6,641 bases of DNA from JAZGEG01 sp964346665 (lineage in GTDB: Archaea > Aenigmatarchaeota > Aenigmatarchaeia > QMZP01 > QMZT01): assembly GCA_964346665.1 (NCBI GenBank), contig CAYFVC010000059.1:1-6641 (forward strand). Direction: 5' to 3'. A program made the translations under genes and the position numbers. The notes below the pieces were generated by a model that was given only the letters and a program-made list of their open reading frames with translations, ran no database searches and was not told where the DNA came from. The stretch's first letter is position 1, and every line of letters starts with the position of its first letter. Of this stretch, positions 1 through 4,584 are shown in pieces.

Positions 1-121
1 TGACGGTGAAGTTACCCCCGATACTCGTGACGGCTGATCCAGGAAAGAACAAAAATGTAGAGAAAACAAAAATTAAAATTATTCCTAACAACAAATTCAG
101 TTTCAAAATCTCCCCTTCCAT
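1..121 (-). CDS. N-terminal fragment of a secreted or membrane-anchored protein (partial at left edge)
   Basis: Reading the minus strand from an ATG at 121 gives 40 open codons to the window edge, with no stop. The peptide begins MEGEILKLNLLLG and has a hydrophobic stretch at about residues 8-26 (Leu/Ile/Phe/Val rich), then a PGSA segment that looks like a signal peptidase site, then a polar region with an N-F-T glycosylation-type sequon. This is what a Sec signal peptide or N-terminal membrane anchor looks like; the mature domain lies outside the window, so the function is unknown. The ATG is chosen because a TATA-like box is centred 26-27 bases upstream (141-153), which would give a leaderless mRNA. 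A TTG six codons in-frame (residue 6) preceded by GGGGAG is an alternative start. The gene is divergent from the phospholipase D family gene. It is too short here to exclude a spurious ORF, but promoter, start and signal sequence agree. Confidence 0.62.
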   Translation of the reverse strand, partial: MEGEILKLNLLLGIILIFVFSTFLFFPGSAVTSIGGNFTV

Positions 122-140
122 CGAGACCCTCTTTCTAAAA

Positions 141-153
141 CTTAATATATAAG
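141..153 (-). promoter_or_regulatory. TATA box (box A) for the divergent leftward gene
   Basis: The minus strand reads CTTATATATTAAG here. Its centre is about 26-27 bases upstream of the ATG at 121, the spacing expected between an archaeal TATA box and the transcription start, so the mRNA would begin at or next to the start codon. Seen in sequence; promoter activity is inferred. Confidence 0.55.
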
Positions 154-182
154 TATTGTCTTACAATTAATAAATTTCGTAG

Positions 183-192
183 CTATTTTAAT
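183..192 (+). promoter_or_regulatory. Probable TATA box for the rightward phospholipase D family / lysS unit
   Basis: CTATTTTAAT is centred about 27 bases before the ATG at 214. The bases immediately before that ATG are almost all A/T and contain no Shine-Dalgarno, so a leaderless transcript is the simplest reading. A second A/T-rich TATA-like string at about 198-208 is too close to the start codon to serve it. The match to consensus is weaker than that of the opposing box at 141-153. Confidence 0.45.
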
Positions 193-213
193 ACTGATAT
201 TTATATTATTTTA

Positions 214-765
214 ATGAGTTCCCTCACTAAAATCACTGTTTTGATCCTGATTTTTTTACTGGGGGTCGTTATCGGTTCTTTCCTCTCTCCTGCGGAAATC
301 CCCGCGAACGTTGGAGAAAACCAAGCGATTCCGGTAACCGATAGGGAGTATTTCCAGACAGTTCGAAATCTCATCAATTCAGCTAATTTTTCGATTCGAA
401 TGCTTATGTTCGATGTGAAATATTACCCCGATTACCCCGAAAGCCCCGGGAACTTCCTGCTATTGGCTCTCGGGGAAGCCGCTAGAATAGGGGTTGACGT
501 TCGAATAATAACGGACGAATACCTCACCGAAAAGCCGGTTTTGAGTATGCTCAAGGAGAACGGAGTAAACATAAAATTCGACTCCAAGGACATAACAACC
601 CATGCAAAACTTATAATAATAGACTCAAAGATAGTTATTATAGGCTCCACAAACTGGAGCTACCATTCGATCGATAAGAATCACGAGGCGAACGTGCTAA
701 TAGTTTCGACCTCGCTCGCAAAACAATTTGAGGGTTATTTTGAAAGGATATGGGTGGAATCGTGA
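214..765 (+). CDS. Exported or membrane-anchored single-HKD phospholipase D family protein (Nuc-like)
   Basis: This 183-residue protein has an N-terminal hydrophobic segment at about residues 7-25, with a lysine just before it: a signal peptide or signal anchor placing the rest outside the membrane. Residues from about 43 to the end form one phospholipase D fold. The catalytic HKD motif is complete: H130, K132, D137, then G144-S145-x-N147 and a downstream E158. There is only one HKD motif and the size fits the small Nuc-type family, whose members work as dimers that bring two motifs together; known relatives are phosphodiesterases, often nonspecific DNases, and some are phospholipases. Substrate here is not determined. 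The start is the first ATG, with no Shine-Dalgarno but a TATA-like box 27 bases upstream. The stop overlaps the candidate GTG start of lysS (GTGA at 762-765), so the two are probably cotranscribed. Family assignment is firm; substrate and exact topology are inferred. Confidence 0.9.
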   Translation: MSSLTKITVLILIFLLGVVIGSFLSPAEIPANVGENQAIPVTDREYFQTVRNLINSANFSIRMLMFDVKYYPDYPESPGNFLLLALGEAARIGVDVRIITDEYLTEKPVLSMLKENGVNIKFDSKDITTHAKLIIIDSKIVIIGSTNWSYHSIDKNHEANVLIVSTSLAKQFEGYFERIWVES

Positions 766-2249
766 GCGAAAAGGAATCGCTTTCAGAAATGGAAGAAAGG
801 AGAATGAAACTCGATGAACTTCGAAAGCTAGGGGAAGATCCCTACAAAAGAAGGTATGAAAAAACCCATTTGATAAGTGAGATAATCGAAAAGTTCAAAA
901 AATTGAAAAAGGGAAGCGCTCGAAGGAAATTCAAGGTTTCCGTTTCCGGGCGTTTGCGTTCGATAAGGAGGCATGGTGGCGTGATTTTCTCGGACCTTGA
1001 GGATTCCTCCGGAAGGATACAGCTTTTCCTTGAAATGAAAACAACGGGGAGTAAAAAATTCGAATTCTTCGACGGCATGCTCAATGTGGGGGATATAATA
1101 GGAGCGAATGGTTTTGTTTTCAGAACGAAAAGAGGCGAGCTTAGCGTATGGGTAAAGGATTTCGAACTGCTCACGAAATCCCTGCGACCTTTGCCTAAGG
1201 AGTGGTTCGGCCTGAAGGACAAGGAAATCCGTTATCGGAAAAGGTACGTGGATTTGATCATAAACCCGGAGGTAAAGAAGGTTTTCGATACCCGTTCGAA
1301 GATAGTACAGGCAATGAGGGAGTTCCTGATTAAAGGGGGATTTATCGAAGTGGAAACCCCGATCCTCCAGCCCATATATGGAGGAGCGGCAGCGAGACCT
1401 TTTGAGTCGAAGCTCCACGCCTTGGACCTAAATGTGTACATGAGGATCTCGAATGAACTCTATTTGAAGAGATTGATAGTGGGGGGTTACGAGAAGATAT
1501 TCGAGTTCTCCGCTGACTTCCGAAACGAAGGGATCGATAGACTTCACAATCCGGAGTTCACGCAGATGGAGACCATGTGGGCTTACGCGAACTACAAGGA
1601 CAACATGCATTTTTGCGAGGAGATAGTAAGTTACGTAGTAAAAAAAGTCCTGGGGAAAACAAAGATCGTATACCAAGGGGAGGTGATAGAGTTTAAACCC
1701 CCTTGGAAGAGGATCAGGCTGATTGATGCGGTCAAAAAACATACGAAGGTTGATTTCGGGAAGAAGGATTTCGAGGAAGCGAAAAAATCTGCGAAAAAAC
1801 TCGGTGTGGACCTTTCGAAATGCGATAGCTGGGGTGAAGTTGTGATAACGGTTTTCGAGGAACTCGTTCAACCGAAAATCGTCCAACCCACGATAGTTTA
1901 CGATTACCCTGTAGAAGCCGCGGGATTGGCGAAGATCAGCGAAGAGGATCCAAGGTTCACTGAATCCTTCGAGCCGATAATAAACGGCTGGGAGATAGGA
2001 CTTTCGTACTGCGAGGAAAACGATCCCGAGAAACTGAAGGCGTACTGGAAGGAAGCGGAAAAGAAGTTCAGGAAAGGGGATGAGGAAGCTCAAAGGTTTG
2101 ATGAGGATTTCATACAAGCGCTCGAATACGGCATGCCTCCCACATCAGGTATAGGGATAGGGATCGACCGCTTGACAATGCTCTTAACGGATTCGCTCTC
2201 CATACGTGATGTTCTGTTTTTCCCGTTTATGAGGCCTGAAGAGAAATAA
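750..2249 (+). CDS. lysS: Lysyl-tRNA synthetase, class II
   Basis: This enzyme attaches lysine to tRNA-Lys in the cytoplasm. Of its 499 residues, about 63-145 form the N-terminal OB-fold anticodon-binding domain (GRLRSIRRHGGVIFSDLED...), and about 160-499 the class II catalytic domain. Motif 1 is around 190-217, with the ETP signature at 202-204. Motif 2 holds F257-R258-N259-E260 and H266-N-P-E-F. Motif 3 is GIGIGIDRL with R474, followed by RDVLFFPFMRP. Length and domain order are normal for LysRS and match E. coli LysS without gaps in the motifs. Two lysine-pocket positions differ: M276 where E. coli has Tyr280, and L418 where it has Asn424; E236, E274, Y420 and E422 keep the expected type. 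The start is uncertain: the ATG at 750 is the outer bound and is used for numbering; a GTG at 762 has a better-spaced GGGTGG and makes a GTGA overlap with the upstream gene. Class II LysRS is the minority form among euryarchaea. Confidence 0.95.
   Translation: MGGIVSEKESLSEMEERRMKLDELRKLGEDPYKRRYEKTHLISEIIEKFKKLKKGSARRKFKVSVSGRLRSIRRHGGVIFSDLEDSSGRIQLFLEMKTTGSKKFEFFDGMLNVGDIIGANGFVFRTKRGELSVWVKDFELLTKSLRPLPKEWFGLKDKEIRYRKRYVDLIINPEVKKVFDTRSKIVQAMREFLIKGGFIEVETPILQPIYGGAAARPFESKLHALDLNVYMRISNELYLKRLIVGGYEKIFEFSADFRNEGIDRLHNPEFTQMETMWAYANYKDNMHFCEEIVSYVVKKVLGKTKIVYQGEVIEFKPPWKRIRLIDAVKKHTKVDFGKKDFEEAKKSAKKLGVDLSKCDSWGEVVITVFEELVQPKIVQPTIVYDYPVEAAGLAKISEEDPRFTESFEPIINGWEIGLSYCEENDPEKLKAYWKEAEKKFRKGDEEAQRFDEDFIQALEYGMPPTSGIGIGIDRLTMLLTDSLSIRDVLFFPFMRPEEK
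752..764 (+). promoter_or_regulatory. Ribosome binding site and alternative GTG start of lysS
   Basis: GGGTGG at 752-757 lies four bases before a GTG at 762-764, whose last bases overlap the TGA stop of the upstream gene. The ATG at 750 has only GGA one base away, too close for normal pairing. Starting at 762 would remove four residues and leave all domains intact. This favours translational coupling with the phospholipase D family gene, but does not prove it. Confidence 0.45.
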
Positions 2250-2261
2250 ATAATATTAAAA

Positions 2262-2271
2262 ACATATAATT
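2262..2271 (+). promoter_or_regulatory. TATA-like box for tRNA-His
   Basis: ACATATAATT lies in the 38-base A/T-rich gap between lysS and the tRNA, with its ATATAA core centred about 22 bases before the first tRNA base. That allows little or no 5' leader. A second A/T stretch at about 2250-2260 could instead place the start near 2282. The tRNA could also be read through from lysS. Confidence 0.4.
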
Positions 2272-2287
2272 CTAAATTAGATGTGAT

Positions 2288-2418
2288 GGCCGCGGTAGTG
2301 TAGTGGTTAGCACAGGAGCTTGTGGAGCTCCTAGCCCGAGTTCAAATGACAGACAGCATGAGAAAATGCTGTTTGCTTCCGGAAGGAAGCTTTCCGTCTG
2401 CGCTTCTCGGCTGCGGCC
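2288..2418 (+). tRNA. tRNA-His (anticodon GUG), interrupted by a T-loop intron
   Basis: The exons fold into a complete tRNA of 73 bases before CCA addition. Acceptor stem: 2289-2295 with 2411-2417, seven pairs including one G-U. D stem: 2298-2301 with 2310-2313, with GG at 2305-2306 in the loop. Anticodon stem: 2315-2319 with 2327-2331, five pairs, loop TTGTGGA with anticodon GTG at 2322-2324. Variable region: 2332-2335. T stem: 2336-2340 with 2406-2410, five pairs. T loop: TTCAAAT. The base before the acceptor stem, G2288, pairs with the discriminator C2418, which is the G-1:C73 identity pair of tRNA-His and here is encoded in the DNA. CCA is not encoded. The 58-base insert between positions 59 and 60 is described separately. 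The gene follows lysS by 38 bases and faces the membrane-protein gene tail to tail. Confidence 0.94.
2347..2404 (+). other. 58-nt archaeal tRNA intron at position 59/60 (T loop) of tRNA-His
   Basis: Removing 2347-2404 (or 2348-2405, which gives the same product because both ends carry a T) restores the T loop TTCAAAT closed by a perfect 5-bp T stem. Within the insert are two clear hairpins: 2353-2359 with 2366-2372 (7 bp, loop GAGAAA) and 2375-2380 with 2385-2390 (6 bp, GGAA tetraloop of the GNRA type). A relaxed bulge-helix-bulge can be drawn: T stem; three-base 3' bulge 2403-2405; central helix of 2341-2344 with 2399-2402 with one mismatch (U2342/C2401) and one U-G; three-base 5' bulge 2345-2347; then 2348-2350 with 2396-2398. 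The cut sites in the two bulges match the inferred exon ends. Splicing would need the archaeal tRNA endonuclease. A competing helix 2350-2354 with 2396-2400 is noted separately. Confidence 0.83.
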
Positions 2419-2422
2419 TTCA

Positions 2423-2427
2423 TTTTT
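2423..2427 (+). terminator. T5 terminator of tRNA-His
   Basis: A run of five T residues begins four bases after the discriminator base, the usual oligo-T arrangement for archaeal tRNA termination. It also lies in the 17-base gap before the end of the convergent gene. Confidence 0.55.
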
Positions 2428-2435
2428 AACTTTGG

Positions 2436-4532
2436 TTAACCCGCTGTTATGCTCTCAACTGCTTGTGCGATCAGCTCACCGAACATCAGGGAAGCTCCCA
2501 CTGCAACAAGAAAATACATGGACAAGGCGATGATGAGCATTTTGCCAGCGGTATACCACTGGTAGACCTTGTTCTCTCCCTGAGAAATTTTCGTCAGGAA
2601 CATCGCGAGTATTATGATGACCTCTATCAGATATATTCCTATTATCAGCTGGAACATCTCGGGGGAAACGGTCTCGGCAACACCTCCGGGCGTGAACAAA
2701 CCGCCCGTGATATTTATCGGAAGGGCAGCGCCTGCGCTAAGACTTTGTAGTCTTTGTCCAAGTATAGAAAGAACCTTTATGATGACCTGAGCCATTGAGA
2801 CTATGAGACCAGTGACCATCGGGGTTAAGAGATACGCTTGGAAAGTCATGGAGGAGACGGATTCTTGGAGAAGTTCGCGAATGTATTCCTGGGTCTCACG
2901 GATGTTTCTGAGATATTTCGAAACAGTAAGCATCCCCTCAGCGGCGTATTTCACTCCCTTCTTCGCAATGTCAACAATCATGTACATTATGTTCTTTATG
3001 ATCCTGCTCGGATAGTATCTCACGGCTCCCCACTTTTCATTGAAAAGCGCTTCCTTGAAGGTCATCCCCAAGTTCTTTATGTTCTGCAGGGCGATCGTGA
3101 AAAGACCGGATATGCTCAGATCTTTCACGTCATCAACAGATTTTTCGAGAGCGAGTTCCGGAGGAATTCCGCCCGATATCCTGTTTCCGAGCTGAAAAAG
3201 AGCGAGTTCGAATTCGCTTTCAGTCTTGAGAACATCGTTCTGTATCCTGATTCTCTGGAAATTCGAGAGGAGGAAGTAACTAGCGATCCCGAACCCTATT
3301 CCAAGTGTTATCATCAAGGAAAACATGAGCGTGACAACATCGTGTTCCCCAGCTGCTGAGAAAAAGATTTCCGGGTTTTCTAAGAAGAAGAATGCAGGTG
3401 GGAGTATGAAAAGAAACGCTATGATCAGCGAGAACGGCAAAGCAGGAACAACCACCTTCTTCTTACCTAATTTCAGCAGGAAACTCCCCTCTGGGGGGAG
3501 GTCAGGATGCCTTGACGTATCAACCTGGGAGAATGTCGTTGGCCTTTTCTTAAGGACTGAATTGATGAACCAGATTATGAACAATGGAAGGACAACATCG
3601 TAACCTATGAAGAAGTATTCAGGCCTCGCCACATCAGAGAGGAAAACCGCAGCCATCGGTGCCATCACGCTCCCTAGGATGGGGAGAACGATCCCCATCA
3701 TGTGTATCACGCTTACGGGTAGACTTAACTCCTGCGCATAGTGTTTCATCCTCGTTTTCGTACCGTTCAGTATCACGTCCAAAGCCTCGTCCAGTATGAC
3801 TTCTGCTTTTCCCACGGTGTGCGTTCGCGAATCACGCACGAGTCTCAAGGCTTCAGCAAATTCTTCATTCTCCGGCTTCCATTTCGCTATGTAGTCGGTG
3901 AGCGCATTGGAGGCGGAATAATATCCCCCCATCTCTATATCCCACAACAGTCTTCTCATATCCCAAGCGAGCGGGCCAGAAACGTTCGCTGCGGAAAACC
4001 TGAGGGCCTGCTCAAGGTTAGGCGAGACCCTCATGGAGACCACCATGTACAGAACCGCCAAAACAACCTGTGATGACGCTTGTATTCGTAAGGATTTCAT
4101 CAGGTTTACAGGATATTTGAGGAAATAGTAACCCAGTCCAACACCTGCAGCCGAGAGAAACAGAATCCCCATGAATGGAATCAAACCCGCAGCCACGAGA
4201 AGTATCGATAGTATGACAAAAAACATTATAGTGATGACGAGGAGGGACATAACATCTTTCGGGGTGATTCTCAAGCCCGTAAAAGTGATGGAGCTTTCGA
4301 GCTCCTTTCTCGTATTTTCATCAGGTGGGTTGACCGAGAATATTTTACCCGAAATTTTCGCTAGCCTTTCAAACCAAGTTAGTGGGACCTCTTCTTTTTT
4401 CTTGAACAGCCTGAACTCCCTGGACCCTATGGACGGTTTTGATATCCCAGAAGGAAAGGAGAGTTCCGTTCGCCTCCCAATCTCTTCCTCAGGCCGTTCC
4501 CCCTTCTTTTTCCTGCGAAAGAACGCGGACAT
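2436..4532 (-). CDS. Type IV pilus/archaellum-type membrane platform protein with two T2SSF domains (FlaJ/TadC-like)
   Basis: This 698-residue polytopic protein is the inner-membrane platform on which a FlaI/TadA-type ATPase acts. After a basic, charged cytoplasmic N-terminus (about 1-90), hydrophobic segments occur near 95-117, 119-139, 273-298, 305-326, 363-384, 399-424, 566-590, 625-647 and 662-685, suggesting about nine membrane passes. Two helical cytoplasmic blocks have the character of T2SSF domains: about 150-270 (with the NLEQALRFSA segment) and about 432-560 (with IPPELALEKS and GMTFKEALFN), each followed by a hydrophobic pair. Such doubled F domains are usual in archaeal homologues. 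The start ATG has a TATA box 27 bases upstream and no Shine-Dalgarno, so a leaderless message is likely in addition to readthrough from the ATPase gene, which ends 52 bases upstream. Which machine it serves (adhesive pilus, archaellum-like or secretion system) cannot be told because no pilin is in view. Confidence 0.9.
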   Translation of the reverse strand: MSAFFRRKKKGERPEEEIGRRTELSFPSGISKPSIGSREFRLFKKKEEVPLTWFERLAKISGKIFSVNPPDENTRKELESSITFTGLRITPKDVMSLLVITIMFFVILSILLVAAGLIPFMGILFLSAAGVGLGYYFLKYPVNLMKSLRIQASSQVVLAVLYMVVSMRVSPNLEQALRFSAANVSGPLAWDMRRLLWDIEMGGYYSASNALTDYIAKWKPENEEFAEALRLVRDSRTHTVGKAEVILDEALDVILNGTKTRMKHYAQELSLPVSVIHMMGIVLPILGSVMAPMAAVFLSDVARPEYFFIGYDVVLPLFIIWFINSVLKKRPTTFSQVDTSRHPDLPPEGSFLLKLGKKKVVVPALPFSLIIAFLFILPPAFFFLENPEIFFSAAGEHDVVTLMFSLMITLGIGFGIASYFLLSNFQRIRIQNDVLKTESEFELALFQLGNRISGGIPPELALEKSVDDVKDLSISGLFTIALQNIKNLGMTFKEALFNEKWGAVRYYPSRIIKNIMYMIVDIAKKGVKYAAEGMLTVSKYLRNIRETQEYIRELLQESVSSMTFQAYLLTPMVTGLIVSMAQVIIKVLSILGQRLQSLSAGAALPINITGGLFTPGGVAETVSPEMFQLIIGIYLIEVIIILAMFLTKISQGENKVYQWYTAGKMLIIALSMYFLVAVGASLMFGELIAQAVESITAG

Positions 4533-4553
4533 ATTTATTAATTGTCTTAAACC

Positions 4554-4564
4554 GCTTATATTTC
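4554..4564 (-). promoter_or_regulatory. BRE/TATA promoter element for the platform-protein gene
   Basis: The minus strand reads GAAATATAAGC, an A/G-rich start followed by TATAA. Its centre is 27 bases before the ATG at 4532 and it lies wholly in the 52-base gap after the ATPase gene. This is the best promoter-like string in the window by fit to the archaeal consensus and spacing, and implies separate leaderless expression of the second gene of the pair. Confidence 0.55.
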
Positions 4565-4584
4565 ATTTTCTTGTTTGTTCAAGA

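Noticed and set aside
422..447. Short repeated ACCCCGATT-type pattern
   Set aside because: It encodes the Y-P-D-Y-P-E-S-P stretch of the phospholipase D family protein; two or three imperfect units in coding sequence need no other explanation.
828..2117. Long open frames on the minus strand inside lysS (for example 828-1418 and 1428-2117)
   Set aside because: They lie antisense to a clearly coding LysRS whose conserved motifs run the whole length; the predicted peptides show no recognisable domain and no promoter or ribosome binding site.
2149..2166. Tandem ATAGGG-like units near the end of lysS
   Set aside because: They encode the conserved GIGIGID of class II motif 3, so protein constraint explains them.
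2288..2347. A tRNA 5' half only (split or pseudogene tRNA)
   Set aside because: The matching 3' half, with perfect T and acceptor stem complementarity, is 58 bases downstream in the correct order, so an intron-containing gene is the simpler reading.
2353..2390. Two hairpins that might be read as a CRISPR-like repeat, rho-independent terminator or small RNA
   Set aside because: They are single, unrelated in sequence, and lie inside the tRNA intron, whose removal gives a perfect tRNA; no repeat array is present.
2303..2750. Plus-strand open frames starting inside the tRNA (2303-2533) and at 2463-2750
   Set aside because: The first runs through the tRNA D loop, intron and terminator into the antisense of the platform-protein gene; the second is wholly antisense to it. 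Neither has a supporting start signal.
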